Positions 1 to 8,647 of a stretch of DNA of 36,713 bases are shown piece by piece. Position 1 is the stretch's first letter. The number at the start of each line of letters is the position of its first letter. Where the stretch lies: NCBI GenBank assembly GCA_029975435.1, contig JARKPC010000113.1, positions 1 to 36,713 on the forward strand, in the 5' to 3' direction. The translations under genes and the position numbers were made by a program. Below the pieces are notes generated by a model. It was not told the DNA's origin, ran no database searches, and saw only the letters and a list, made by a program, of their open reading frames with translations. The DNA is from Propionivibrio sp. (lineage in GTDB: Bacteria > Pseudomonadota > Gammaproteobacteria > Burkholderiales > Rhodocyclaceae).

Positions 1-164
1 CTCGGCGACGCCTTCTATCCGATTCTTGTCCATCGGCTCGCAGCTTCGCTCCACGCTTCCTTCCCACACTCGGTCACCCTCATGCAGTTGCGCTTCGCTT
101 CGTTCGCTGTGATCAACTTACGGCGGGACTTACACCCGCAAGAGTGCGCCCATGCTGGGCGCAC
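1..164 (-). mobile_element. Group II intron (class C), 5' end of domain I, truncated by window edge
   Basis: Read on the minus strand from 164 downward, this begins with GTGCG, the conserved 5' splice-site start of group II introns. It continues with a perfect 9-bp hairpin (144-152 pairing with 156-164), then GGGTGTAAGTCCCGC, and later GGGAAGGAAGCGTGGAGC and GCCGATGGACAAGAATCGGA. The order and wording match the domain I start of class IIC introns of the Oceanobacillus/Bacillus type, recalled from memory. Class C introns are known to insert just downstream of intrinsic terminators, and this one starts 6 nt after the fliE hairpin, in the same orientation. The rest of the ribozyme and any reverse transcriptase/maturase gene would lie beyond position 1, so whether it is complete or active cannot be seen. 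Confidence 0.85.
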
Positions 165-192
165 AATGAAGACGGCGCCCCCAGGCGCCGCC
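165..192 (-). terminator. Probable intrinsic terminator of fliE
   Basis: On the minus strand, 28 nt after the fliE stop, a GC-rich hairpin spans 192-171: GGCGGCGCC, loop TGGG, then GGCGCCGTC, with one G-U pair. TTCATT follows, after which the intron begins. The U tract is poor, possibly because the intron separated the stem from the original tail. Confidence 0.6.
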
Positions 193-219
193 GAGATCAG
201 CCACCAGAAAGAGCGCCGG

Positions 220-543
220 TCACACCTGCATGTTCATCACGTCGTGATACGCCGTAACCAGTTTGTTGCGCACCTGCACCATTTCCTGGAACGACAGATT
301 GGCCTTTTGCAGGGAAATCATCACCTCGTGCAAGTTGGCGTTGCCATCGCCGGCGGCAAATTTTGCCGCCATGTCTTCCGCCTGCTGCTGGGTCTGGTTA
401 ACCTGCTCGATGGTATTTTTCAGCACTTGGGCGAAATCGGTTCCGCCCGCCGCCGCAGTCTGGGCCTCGCTGGCTCGGCCACTGGCCTGCGCCGCCGTGG
501 CACGCAGTACGCTCAACATCTGATCGATACCCTTGGTTTCCAT
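220..543 (-). CDS. fliE: Flagellar hook-basal body protein FliE
   Basis: FliE (107 aa) is the small rod protein that links the MS ring to the proximal rod and is among the first exported subunits. The length is normal for the family, and the C-terminal half (NLHEVMISLQKANLSFQEMV, then RNKLVTAYHDVMNMQV) is the conserved helical signature. The ATG at 543 has a good GGAGAGG ribosome site four bases upstream. The gene stands alone downstream of flrC, with its own sigma-54 promoter at 577-591 and a terminator-like hairpin followed by a group II intron. Being apart from fliF is common where fliE has its own transcription unit. Confidence 0.96.
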   Translation of the reverse strand: METKGIDQMLSVLRATAAQASGRASEAQTAAAGGTDFAQVLKNTIEQVNQTQQQAEDMAAKFAAGDGNANLHEVMISLQKANLSFQEMVQVRNKLVTAYHDVMNMQV

Positions 544-576
544 TTGCCTCTCCAGACTCGTTCCGGTCTACCTTAC

Positions 577-591
577 GCAATAAACGCGCCA
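577..591 (-). promoter_or_regulatory. Sigma-54 promoter of fliE
   Basis: On the minus strand this reads TGGCGCGTTTATTGC. The invariant GG and GC are separated by exactly 10 nt, as the -24/-12 consensus requires. Transcription should start near 565, about 22 nt before the fliE ATG. It fits the FlrC activator encoded next door. Confidence 0.88.
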
Positions 592-604
592 GCCCAACCG
601 ACTA

Positions 605-1975
605 TCACTCTTTGAACAATCCGGCTTCCCGGTATTGTTTGAGTTTATGCCGCAAGGTTCGTTCCGACATGCCGAGACGCTCGCCCGCAAGCTTTCGCGA
701 TCCGCCTACCGCCGCGAGAGTCTCCAGTATATGCTCGCGTTCCAGGTCGCGCATGTTGTCGGTCCGCGATATTTCCGAAGGCTGGCTTCCCGCTTCCGGC
801 GTTGCTGCAGAAACAACGATTGCCTGCGGCGCCTTGGCAATTGGCGGAACCATCAAATGCAAGGCATCCGCCTCAACCGTATCGCCGGCAGCGAAGATGA
901 CCGCGCGCTGCATCACGTTCTCCAGTTCGCGTACGTTGCCAGGCCAGGAATGCCGGCGCAATGCCTCCTCGGCCGAGGGCGCCAGGCGTAAACCACTCCT
1001 GCCGGAACGACCGCCGTGCTCGGCAAGAAAATGCGTAGCCAGCGGAACGATATCGTCGGGCCGCTGGCGCAAGGCGGGAATCAGCAAGGGGAAAACGTTG
1101 AGGCGGTAATAGACGTCCTCGCGCAACACGCCTTTGGCCACGGCCTCGGCCATGTCCCGGTTGGAAGTGGCAATAAGCCGGATATCGAGAGCTACCGGCT
1201 TCTTGCCCCCAACCCGTTCCACCTCGCGTTCCTGCAAAACTCGCAGCAGCTTGGCCTGCAAGCCGAGCGGCATCTCGGTCACCTCGTCGAGCAGGAGCGT
1301 TCCGTTCTGCGCCTGTTCGAACTTACCCGCCTGCGCCTGTTGCGCGCCCGTAAATGCGCCTTTTTCGTAACCAAACAGAGTGGCCTCCAGCAGGCTGTCG
1401 GGAATCGCCGCGCAGTTGATGGCCACGAACGGTCCGGTACGCCGCGCTGAATGGTTATGGATGTAACGGGCAACAATCTCCTTGCCGACACCGCTTTCCC
1501 CGGTCAGCAGAACTGTCGTATCCGTCTGCGCCACACGCGCCGCCAAGGCAAACAGGTTGCGGCTGGCCGGATCGCAGGCCACCACGCGATCATCGTCCAT
1601 CGACTCCGGCAAGCGGTAGCGGGTGACATGCTCAAGCAGCGCCTTGGGCTCGAACGGTTTGAGCAGGAAGTCGCATGCGCCCGAACGCATGGCTTCCACA
1701 GCCCGATCCACGTCGGCGTAGGCAGTCATCAGCACCACCGGCAGATGCGCGTGGCGATTCCGGATCTCCTTCAGCAACGTAATACCGTCCATGGGCATCA
1801 TGCGCACGTCGCTCACCACCAGTGACACGGGTTGCCCGTCAAGCAGGCGCAACGCTTCCTCGCCACCTGGCGCCGACACCACCGCCTGGCCAGCAAGTTC
1901 GAGCGTGTCGCACACCGCTTCGCGCAGATTGGGGTCGTCTTCGACAACCAGTACCGGCAGTCCCTGAGCCATCAT
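605..1975 (-). CDS. flrC: Sigma-54-dependent flagellar response regulator FlrC/FleR
   Basis: This NtrC-family activator (456 aa) turns on sigma-54 flagellar promoters when phosphorylated by its partner kinase. Residues 7-120 form a receiver domain with the acidic pair ED at 12-13, phospho-acceptor Asp56 (VVSDVRM) and Lys107. The AAA+ domain carries Walker A GESGVGKE (159-166) and the sigma-54 contact loop GAFTGA (206-211). A Fis-type helix-turn-helix ends the protein (GGSRKLAGERLGMSERTLRH). The frame is open further upstream into flrB, but the tandem ATGs at 1975 and 1972 directly follow AGGAGA and leave the kinase gene intact, so one of these is the start. It lies 22 nt after the flrB stop in one operon. 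The Pseudomonas name is fleR. Confidence 0.94.
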   Translation of the reverse strand: MMAQGLPVLVVEDDPNLREAVCDTLELAGQAVVSAPGGEEALRLLDGQPVSLVVSDVRMMPMDGITLLKEIRNRHAHLPVVLMTAYADVDRAVEAMRSGACDFLLKPFEPKALLEHVTRYRLPESMDDDRVVACDPASRNLFALAARVAQTDTTVLLTGESGVGKEIVARYIHNHSARRTGPFVAINCAAIPDSLLEATLFGYEKGAFTGAQQAQAGKFEQAQNGTLLLDEVTEMPLGLQAKLLRVLQEREVERVGGKKPVALDIRLIATSNRDMAEAVAKGVLREDVYYRLNVFPLLIPALRQRPDDIVPLATHFLAEHGGRSGRSGLRLAPSAEEALRRHSWPGNVRELENVMQRAVIFAAGDTVEADALHLMVPPIAKAPQAIVVSAATPEAGSQPSEISRTDNMRDLEREHILETLAAVGGSRKLAGERLGMSERTLRHKLKQYREAGLFKE

Positions 1976-1997
1976 TCTCCTGTTATTTCCCGTGCAG

Positions 1998-3191
1998 TCA
2001 TCTGTTCCCCCTTTGATCGGAGGCTCCGACCGGCAGCAGCATGACGAATTCAGAGCCTTCACCCGGTTTCGAGTTGACCTCGATCGACCCGCCATGCGCC
2101 CGTACCACGCCAAGCGCAATCGCCAACCCCAACCCCGTGCCTTGTCCCCGCGTCGTGAAAAAGGGCTCGAAGATGCGGGCCTGGGTTTCCGGCGCGATCC
2201 CTGCGCCGGTATCACGCACACCGATCCGGACATATCCGCCGCACACATCCGCAGACAGCCGGATTTCCCGAACGCTGGCGTTGACACTCTCACATGCCTG
2301 CAAGGCATTCTCCAGCAGATTCAGAAGTGCGCCGCCCAACGCCTTTCGGCTGCCCATGATTATAGGATTGCCAACCACCGGCGCGACCAGAAACGCCACC
2401 CCTTTTTCGCGGCACAACGGCTCCACTGTTTGAACCGCGTCGGCAATCAAAGAAACCACTGGGATGACATCGCGGCCGATGCTCTCTCCTCGCGTGAAGA
2501 GCAGAACATCCTGGATCAGCCGTTCAAGCCGCTTCAACTGCTCCGCCGCCTTGCCGGCAAATCGCGCCCGCGCCGCATCCGATAGCTCCGGTTGCGCCAG
2601 ATTGGCGCTATACAGGAGCGCCGTAGCCAGCGGCGTCCGCAACTGGTGCGCCAAAGAGGCCGCCATTTCACCCATGGCCGCCAGCCGCTGATTGCGCTCG
2701 AGATTGGCCTTGAGTTCATGCGCCGCCGTAATGTCGTGAATCAGCAGGATGCGCCCGCCCGCCGAATCCAGCGGACTTTCGGCAATCGACAGGCGCTGCC
2801 CGTCAAGCTGCCATTCCTCCGGGGCATCGGTGGCGAACAGCCGGTTGCCGGCCAACACCGACCAGTCGCTGCCGACAATCGAATCCCCTAGCATTTTCCT
2901 CGCCGCGGGATTGGCTTCGCTGACCGTCGATACGCTGTCGAGCACGACCACTCCGGCAGGCAGGGCGTTGAGCAACAGGGACAGGCGCTCGGACAGCGCC
3001 TCTTTTTCCTGGTATTGGCGCCGCAATTCGCCGTTGGCCACCGCCAGTTCCGCCGTCAACGACTCCACCCGCCCCTGCAACGCCTCGTAGGCCTGGGTCA
3101 GTTCCTGGGAAACCTGATTGAAAACATCGAAGGCGCGCTGCAGTTCCTGAGCCTTCAATTCGGGTGCCGGTATTTGCGGCGCGTCGCCCAT
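1998..3191 (-). CDS. flrB: Flagellar sensor histidine kinase FlrB/FleS
   Basis: This cytoplasmic kinase (397 aa) phosphorylates FlrC and so gates the hook-basal-body promoters. A coiled-coil N-terminus (about 12-70) is followed by a PAS-like domain (about 70-160), a HisKA domain with His182 in SLAHQLRTPLATALLY, and a HATPase domain with an N box (LLNLLENALQAC), DTGAGI and GQGTGLGLAIA. No membrane segment is visible, as expected for FlrB/FleS, which sense an internal assembly signal. It is transcribed divergently from fliF. The ATG at 3191 has no obvious ribosome site. The Pseudomonas name is fleS. Confidence 0.92.
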   Translation of the reverse strand: MGDAPQIPAPELKAQELQRAFDVFNQVSQELTQAYEALQGRVESLTAELAVANGELRRQYQEKEALSERLSLLLNALPAGVVVLDSVSTVSEANPAARKMLGDSIVGSDWSVLAGNRLFATDAPEEWQLDGQRLSIAESPLDSAGGRILLIHDITAAHELKANLERNQRLAAMGEMAASLAHQLRTPLATALLYSANLAQPELSDAARARFAGKAAEQLKRLERLIQDVLLFTRGESIGRDVIPVVSLIADAVQTVEPLCREKGVAFLVAPVVGNPIIMGSRKALGGALLNLLENALQACESVNASVREIRLSADVCGGYVRIGVRDTGAGIAPETQARIFEPFFTTRGQGTGLGLAIALGVVRAHGGSIEVNSKPGEGSEFVMLLPVGASDQRGNR

Positions 3192-3306
3192 TCGATGAAA
3201 AATCCCGTGCAGTAAACAGATACAATAGTAAGATAATTCTCAGCAAATATCGCTTTTTGCTTGATTAATCTCAGAGTTCACCCCGCAGAGTTAACGTATA
3301 GCAAGC
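3192..3306. promoter_or_regulatory. Divergent flrB/fliF promoter region with inverted repeat
   Basis: This 115-bp AT-rich gap holds the promoters for both flanking operons. There is no GG-N10-GC pair on either strand with -24/-12 character, so sigma-54 is not supported here. A spaced palindrome, AGCAAA-N8-TTTGCT, lies at 3242-3261 and could be an operator. I cannot define convincing -35/-10 pairs; TACAAT (3221-3226) and GATAAT (3232-3237) are -10-like on the plus strand but lack partners. Confidence 0.45.
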
Positions 3307-5028
3307 ATGGCGGCAACCGGCACAGACACCAGCACCACGGCAGGCACAGACAATCCGCTGGATAGGCTGCGCTACGCCCTCGGGCAATTGAACGGTCAGC
3401 AGAAGATCCTGCTGATGGTTGCGGTCGCCGCGGTGATTGCGCTGATCGTCGCCAGCAGTACGTGGCTCAAGCAGGCAGACTACCGCATCCTGTTCTCGAA
3501 CATCTCGGAACGCGACGGCGGCTCCATCATTGCCGCGCTCGACCAGATGAACATTCCATACAGGTTCAACGAGAGCGGCGGTGCCATTCTGATTCCCGGC
3601 AGCAAGGTACATGAGGTGCGCCTGCGCCTGGCCTCGCAAGGACTGCCAAAGGGTGGCGGCGTCGGCTTCGAGCTGATGGAAAACCAGAAATTCGGGGTCA
3701 GCCAGTTCGCCGAGCAGGTCAATTACCAACGCGGCCTGGAAGGCGAACTGTCGCGCACTATCCAATCGATCGGCGCGGTGCAGGCGGCCCGCGTCCACCT
3801 GGCCATCCCCAAGCCCACCGTCTTCGTACGCGAGGAACTCAAGCCCTCGGCCTCGGTACTGCTCAACCTGTACGCCGGTCGTTCACTCGACCCGGCACAG
3901 ATTGCCGGCATCCAGAACCTCATCGCCGCCAGCGTTCCCAATCTGGCGCCAGCGAGCGTCACGCTCATCGACCAGACTGGCGCGATGCTCTCGCAACTGA
4001 AGAGCAAGCTCCTGGACGCAGGACTCGATCCGGTTCAAATCCGGTATATCCAAGAAATCGAGGCGAATGCCATCAAGCGGGTGGAAGACATCCTTTCGCC
4101 GATCCTCGGCCGCGGAAATTACCGCGTCCAGGTCGCCGCCGACGTTGATTTCTCCCAGAGCGAGCAGACAGCGGAAACACACCGGCCGAACAGCACGCCG
4201 CCGGAAATCAGCATCCGCAGTCAGCAGACCAGCGAATCGGCGAGCACGATGCCGGCGGCACAGGGCGTTCCGGGAGCCCTGTCCAATCAACCGCCGGTTC
4301 CGGCAACCGCCCCGTTGACACAACCTGCCGTCCCGGGCGCCGGAACCCCGGCAACAGCACAGCAGCCCCCGGTACCCGGCCAGATCAACGCCGCAGGAGT
4401 CCAGGCCCAGATATCCAACGTCGGTCAGCCAATCAATACGCGCAAGGATTCGACGATCAACTACGAACTTGACCGGACCATCCGCCATACCAAGCAGTCG
4501 GTCGGCACCATCAAGCGCCTGTCGGCGGCCGTGGTGGTCAATCACCGCAAGGATGCCAAGGGCGCCGTCAAGCCGCTCGCCGATCAGGAGCTGAAGCAGA
4601 TCAACGACCTAGTCCGTGAAGCATTGGGTTTCAACCGGGAGCGCGGGGATTCCGTATCGGTCGCCAACGCGCCGTTCACCTCTATCGAAAAGTCGGCGCT
4701 GGATATCCCGGTGTGGAAGGACCCGGAAATCCTGGCTCTGGCCAAGGAATTGTTCAAGTACGGGGCAATCGCTGCCATCATCGCCTACCTGATGCTCAAG
4801 GTGATCGTACCTCTGGTCAAGACGATGCTCCACCCCCCTCCGGCCGCGCCTCAACGCCATCTCGGGAAGAACATCAATATCGTTGACGAGGACGACGAAG
4901 GTTCTCGGCAACCTTCCGGCGCGCAGGCACTCGAACAGAAACTGGGACAAGCGCGCGAACTCGCGCAGCAGGATCCCAAGGTAGTGGCCAACATCATCAA
5001 GGACTGGACGGGTTCCAATGCCGGCTGA
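3307..5028 (+). CDS. fliF: Flagellar MS-ring protein FliF
   Basis: FliF (573 aa) builds the inner-membrane MS ring, the base on which the motor and export gate assemble. A transmembrane helix lies at about 34-52, followed by the ring-building YscJ/FliF domains (DYRILFSNI, then a GVGFELMENQKFGVSQFAEQ stretch). A Pro/Ala/Gln-rich low-complexity loop spans about 295-370. A second membrane helix sits near 478-498, and a charged C-terminal tail binds FliG. Length is normal. No clear Shine-Dalgarno precedes the ATG. It opens the fliFGHIJ operon, and its last 11 bases overlap fliG. Confidence 0.97.
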   Translation: MAATGTDTSTTAGTDNPLDRLRYALGQLNGQQKILLMVAVAAVIALIVASSTWLKQADYRILFSNISERDGGSIIAALDQMNIPYRFNESGGAILIPGSKVHEVRLRLASQGLPKGGGVGFELMENQKFGVSQFAEQVNYQRGLEGELSRTIQSIGAVQAARVHLAIPKPTVFVREELKPSASVLLNLYAGRSLDPAQIAGIQNLIAASVPNLAPASVTLIDQTGAMLSQLKSKLLDAGLDPVQIRYIQEIEANAIKRVEDILSPILGRGNYRVQVAADVDFSQSEQTAETHRPNSTPPEISIRSQQTSESASTMPAAQGVPGALSNQPPVPATAPLTQPAVPGAGTPATAQQPPVPGQINAAGVQAQISNVGQPINTRKDSTINYELDRTIRHTKQSVGTIKRLSAAVVVNHRKDAKGAVKPLADQELKQINDLVREALGFNRERGDSVSVANAPFTSIEKSALDIPVWKDPEILALAKELFKYGAIAAIIAYLMLKVIVPLVKTMLHPPPAAPQRHLGKNINIVDEDDEGSRQPSGAQALEQKLGQARELAQQDPKVVANIIKDWTGSNAG

Positions 5029-6016
5029 CGATGGAATCGAGAGAAGCGCAATCCTGCTGATTGCGCTCGGCGAGGACTATGCGTCGGAAGTCCTCAAGCA
5101 TCTCGGTCCGAAGGAAGTGCAAAAACTCGGCCACGCCATGGCCGCCTTGAAGACGGTGCCGCGCAGCAAAGTGGAACAGGTGCTGGCCGACTTCCAGAAG
5201 ACAGCCAACGAATCCGCCGCGGTGCACGTCGATACGGAAGCCTATGTCCGTACGGTCCTGACCAAGGCGCTCGGCGACGACAAGGCCGCCAACCTCATTT
5301 CGCGCATCCTCCAGGGCGGTGACACCAACGGCATCGAGGGGCTCAAGTGGCTGGATGCACCGACCGTCGCCGACCTCATCCGCAACGAACACCCGCAGAT
5401 CATCGCGACTATCCTGGTGCACCTTGAGAAAGACCACGCCAGCGACATCCTGAACCACTTCACGGAACGGCTGCGCAACGACGTCGTCCTGCGCATCGCC
5501 ACTCTTGAAGGCATCCAGCCGGAAGCCCTCAAGGAACTCAACGACGTCATGTTGCGCCTGCTGTCCGGGTCCGCCAACATCAAGAAGTCGGCCATGGGCG
5601 GCGTCCGGGCAGTCGCCGAAATCCTCAACTTCATGGGAACGGCCAATGAGACGACGGTCGTCGACTCTATCCGCGAATACGATCCGGACCTGGCGCAGAA
5701 AATCCTCGACGAAATGTTCGTCTTCGAAAACCTGCTCGATCTCGACGACCGCGCCATCCAGCTTCTGCTGCGCGAAATCCAGTCGGACTCGCTGATCCTG
5801 GCCATGAAAGGCGCGTCCGAACCCCTGCGCGAGAAAATCTTCAAGAACATGTCCCAGCGCGCCGCGGAAATGCTGCGCGAGGACCTCGAATCGCGCGGCC
5901 CGGTACGCATTTCGGAAGTGGAAAGCGAGCAGAAGGAAATCCTCAAGATCGTCCGCCGCCTGGCCGACGAAGGCCAGATCGTGCTTGGCGGCGCCGGCGG
6001 CGAGGAAATGATCTGA
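5018..6016 (+). CDS. fliG: Flagellar motor switch protein FliG
   Basis: FliG (332 aa) is the rotor protein that contacts the stator and transmits torque and direction switching. The middle domain carries the family EHPQ motif (NEHPQIIATILVHL), and the C-terminal domain holds the charged helix that meets MotA-type stators (NMSQRAAEMLREDLESRGPV). The start codon lies inside the end of fliF, indicating translational coupling. Length matches FliG of other proteobacteria. A long open frame on the opposite strand (4997-6061) is a coding shadow. Confidence 0.97.
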   Translation: MPADDGIERSAILLIALGEDYASEVLKHLGPKEVQKLGHAMAALKTVPRSKVEQVLADFQKTANESAAVHVDTEAYVRTVLTKALGDDKAANLISRILQGGDTNGIEGLKWLDAPTVADLIRNEHPQIIATILVHLEKDHASDILNHFTERLRNDVVLRIATLEGIQPEALKELNDVMLRLLSGSANIKKSAMGGVRAVAEILNFMGTANETTVVDSIREYDPDLAQKILDEMFVFENLLDLDDRAIQLLLREIQSDSLILAMKGASEPLREKIFKNMSQRAAEMLREDLESRGPVRISEVESEQKEILKIVRRLADEGQIVLGGAGGEEMI

Positions 6017-6029
6017 TGATATCCCGGCC

Positions 6030-6695
6030 ATGAGCGGTTTCATTCCCAAGGAAAAACTCACTGCCTATCAGCGCTGGGAACTGGCAGCATTCGACGAGGC
6101 AGAACAGACCGCCGCCAAGGCTGCAGAAGCGGAAAAACGCCAAGCCGAAACGCCGCCGGAACCGCCAGTAGTCCTGCCCACGGCGGCAGACATCGAACGC
6201 ATGCACAACGAGGCCCAAGAGCAGGGTTACGCGGCCGGCTATGCCGAAGGTATCGCCGACGCCCGGGCTGTCGTCGCCCAGATCCTTTCCGTTCTCGACA
6301 GCCTGCAGCAAGCGGTCAACGATCTCGACCAGCACATCGCCGAACAGTTGCTGGCCACCTCGATCGAAGTGGCCAATCAGGTACTCCGGCAGAGTCTGCG
6401 TGTCAAGCCCGAACTGCTGCTGCCGGTCGTCCGTGAAGCGGTCGCCGCGCTGCATCCCAACGTGGGCCACCCGGCGCTGCTCGCCCACCCCGAGGATGCG
6501 GCACTGGTTCGCGCACACATGGGTGAGCATCTGGCGCACAATAATTGGCGGATCATCGAGGATCCCGCCATTACCCGTGGCGGCTGCCGCGTCGAACTGG
6601 GCGCCAGCGAAGTCGACGCAACGCTGGAGACACGCTGGAAACGTGTCATTGAGGCCATCGGCGTCAGCCAGGAATGGCTGAACGACAAGCCGTGA
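6030..6695 (+). CDS. fliH: Flagellar export ATPase regulator FliH
   Basis: FliH (221 aa) is the stator-like partner of the export ATPase FliI. It dimerises, binds FliI and tethers it at the export gate and C ring. The N-terminus has the Trp-containing motif (YQRWELAAF) expected to dock on FlhA/FliN, followed by a charged, alanine-rich coiled-coil region. The segment [17 protein letters not shown] shows the family GxxxG-like repeats. The conserved C-terminal FliH/HrpE domain follows. The gene starts 13 nt after fliG and ends 13 nt before fliI. Confidence 0.93.
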   Translation: MSGFIPKEKLTAYQRWELAAFDEAEQTAAKAAEAEKRQAETPPEPPVVLPTAADIERMHNEAQEQGYAAGYAEGIADARAVVAQILSVLDSLQQAVNDLDQHIAEQLLATSIEVANQVLRQSLRVKPELLLPVVREAVAALHPNVGHPALLAHPEDAALVRAHMGEHLAHNNWRIIEDPAITRGGCRVELGASEVDATLETRWKRVIEAIGVSQEWLNDKP

Positions 6696-6708
6696 TCCGC
6701 TTCGCGCC

Positions 6709-8127
6709 ATGAACGAAAACGTTCAAAACCAGCATGTTGGAGCCTGGAACACCTTTCTGGACAACTGCCGCGAGGCCGCCGCCCAGGCATCGCCACTGCT
6801 GCCCAGCGGTCACCTGACGCGCATCAACGGACTGGTCATGGAAGCGTCGGGCCTCAAATTGCCGCTCGGCAGTTCATGCCGGATCATCCCCGTCGGAGGC
6901 TCGCCGATTGAAGCGGAAGTCGTCGGGTTCAACGGCGAAAGGCTGTTTCTCATGCCATCGGAGGATGTCTACGGACTGTCCCCTGGCGCGCGGGTCGTGG
7001 CGCTGGAGACCCCGGCGATTCGACCCAAGGTCGGGCAGCCTGTTCCGGCCAGAAGACGCGCCGTTGACCGGGCCAAGCTGCTGCCAGTGGGAGACTCCCT
7101 GCTGGGAAGAGTCATTGACGGCGCCGGCCGCCCGCTCGACCGGCTCGGACCGTTGTTTACGGACACTCTCAGGCCGCTGCAGGGACGCCCGGTGAATCCC
7201 ATGTCGCGCGCTCCGATCGATCATTTTCTCGACGTCGGCGTCCGTTGCATCAACGCCCTGCTCACGGTAGGTCGCGGCCAGCGCATGGGCCTGTTCGCAG
7301 GTTCGGGGGTCGGCAAGAGCGTTCTGCTCGGGATGATGGCTCGATACACCGAGGCCGAGGTGATCGTCGTCGGATTGATCGGCGAACGTGGTCGCGAGGT
7401 AAAGGAATTCATCGAGCAGATTCTGGGGGAAGAAGGTTTGCACCGTTCGGTCGTGGTTGCTGCCCCGGCCGACGTCAGTCCGCTCATGCGCCTGCAGGGT
7501 GCCGCTTACGCCACGTCGATCGCCGAGCACTTCCGCGATCAGGGCCGCCACGTCCTGCTGATCATGGATTCGCTGACCCGCTACGCCATGGCGCAACGTG
7601 AAATTGCCCTGGCCATCGGCGAACCTCCGGTTACGCGCGGCTATCCGCCTTCCGTCTTCGCCCGTTTGCCGCAACTCGTGGAGCGCGCCGGCAACGGCGC
7701 CGACGGCGGAGGCTCGATCACGGCGTTCTATACCGTTCTCACCGAAGGTGACGACCAGCAGGACCCGATTGCCGACGCCGCACGCGCCATTCTCGACGGA
7801 CATATCGTTCTTTCACGGCTGCTTGCAGACGCGGGACACTATCCGGCGATCGATATCGAACAGTCGATCTCGCGCGCCATGGTCAACCTCATCCAGCCAG
7901 AACATTTCGAGAAGATCCGGCAGTTCAAGCAGCTCTATTCGCGCTATCAACGTTCGCGCGACTTGATCAGCGTCGGTGCCTACGCGGCCGGCTCGGACCC
8001 GCTGCTGGACCAGGCCATCAACTTCTATCCGTCCTTTGAGCGATTCCTGCAGCAACCCCTCGCCGAAAGGGCCGATTTCGACAGCAGCCTCGATCAACTC
8101 GACGGCCTGTTCGGTGCCAGACGCTGA
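6709..8127 (+). CDS. fliI: Flagellum-specific export ATPase FliI
   Basis: FliI (472 aa) is the hexameric ATPase of the flagellar type III export apparatus, related to the F1 beta subunit. Walker A AGSGVGKS lies at about 197-204, and Walker B ([12 protein letters not shown]) follows. [12 protein letters not shown] is a strong family marker, as is the downstream [19 protein letters not shown]. The N-terminal region includes [18 protein letters not shown], as in T3SS ATPases. Length is typical. It sits between its regulators FliH and FliJ, with fliJ starting 2 nt after the stop. Confidence 0.97.
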   Translation: MNENVQNQHVGAWNTFLDNCREAAAQASPLLPSGHLTRINGLVMEASGLKLPLGSSCRIIPVGGSPIEAEVVGFNGERLFLMPSEDVYGLSPGARVVALETPAIRPKVGQPVPARRRAVDRAKLLPVGDSLLGRVIDGAGRPLDRLGPLFTDTLRPLQGRPVNPMSRAPIDHFLDVGVRCINALLTVGRGQRMGLFAGSGVGKSVLLGMMARYTEAEVIVVGLIGERGREVKEFIEQILGEEGLHRSVVVAAPADVSPLMRLQGAAYATSIAEHFRDQGRHVLLIMDSLTRYAMAQREIALAIGEPPVTRGYPPSVFARLPQLVERAGNGADGGGSITAFYTVLTEGDDQQDPIADAARAILDGHIVLSRLLADAGHYPAIDIEQSISRAMVNLIQPEHFEKIRQFKQLYSRYQRSRDLISVGAYAAGSDPLLDQAINFYPSFERFLQQPLAERADFDSSLDQLDGLFGARR

Positions 8128-8129
8128 TC

Positions 8130-8573
8130 ATGACCAAACCATTTGCCTTGCAGACCGTTCTCGATCTCATGCAAATTCGCACCGACGAGGCAACACGCAA
8201 TCTGGCCCGCCTGATCGCCAATGAAAAGGACGCCAAGGCCAAGCTGGAAATGCTGCAACAGTATCGCGACGAATACGCCACCCGCTTTCGTGAATCGGCC
8301 CAGAAAGGACTGACTCAGCGCGAATGGCACAACTTCCAGCAGTTTCTCAATCGCCTCGACGAGGCCATCGATGTTCAGCGGAAGACGGTCGCCACCCAGG
8401 TCAGGAATACGGCTTCAGGCCAGGAGCAATGGCGGCAGCAGAAGAAGAAGCTGCAGGCCTTCGACACGCTATCCGAGCGGCATTTCGCCAGCGAAAATGC
8501 GCGGGAGTTGAAGAAAGAGCAAAAAGTCCAGGACGAATTTGCCGCTCGCAAGAAAGACGACAAGGCGATCTGA
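8130..8573 (+). CDS. fliJ: Flagellar export chaperone/stalk protein FliJ
   Basis: FliJ (147 aa) is the coiled-coil stalk of the export ATPase, analogous to F1 gamma, and cycles late-subunit chaperones. The sequence is almost entirely charged helix with heptad-like spacing and no membrane segment, including the recognisable FALQTVLDL N-terminus. Assignment rests on length, coiled-coil character and position directly after fliI. It is the last gene of fliFGHIJ; 74 nt separate it from fliK and hold a sigma-54 promoter. Confidence 0.92.
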   Translation: MTKPFALQTVLDLMQIRTDEATRNLARLIANEKDAKAKLEMLQQYRDEYATRFRESAQKGLTQREWHNFQQFLNRLDEAIDVQRKTVATQVRNTASGQEQWRQQKKKLQAFDTLSERHFASENARELKKEQKVQDEFAARKKDDKAI

Positions 8574-8596
8574 CCCCAGGATTGAGAACCGATTTT

Positions 8597-8612
8597 TGGC
8601 ACAGATATTGCT
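8597..8612 (+). promoter_or_regulatory. Sigma-54 promoter of the fliK-fliR operon
   Basis: TGGCACAGATATTGCT matches the -24/-12 consensus almost perfectly: TGGCAC, N5, TTGCT, with 10 nt between GG and GC. Transcription should start near 8623, 25 nt before the fliK ATG. It splits fliFGHIJ from fliK-R. Confidence 0.93.
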
Positions 8613-8647
8613 GATAGCCACACGCGTTTCGCTTTCAGGAATAGTCC

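Noticed and set aside
82..615. 177-codon plus-strand open frame
   Set aside because: It crosses the group II intron end, the terminator and the antisense of fliE; no family resemblance and no ribosome site.
605..2308. Longer 567-aa start for flrC
   Set aside because: The extra 111 residues overlap the kinase gene, are Arg/Ser-rich and unlike any receiver domain; ATGs at 1975/1972 have AGGAGA.
4997..6061. 354-codon minus-strand open frame opposite fliG
   Set aside because: Antisense shadow of fliG; no recognisable domain.
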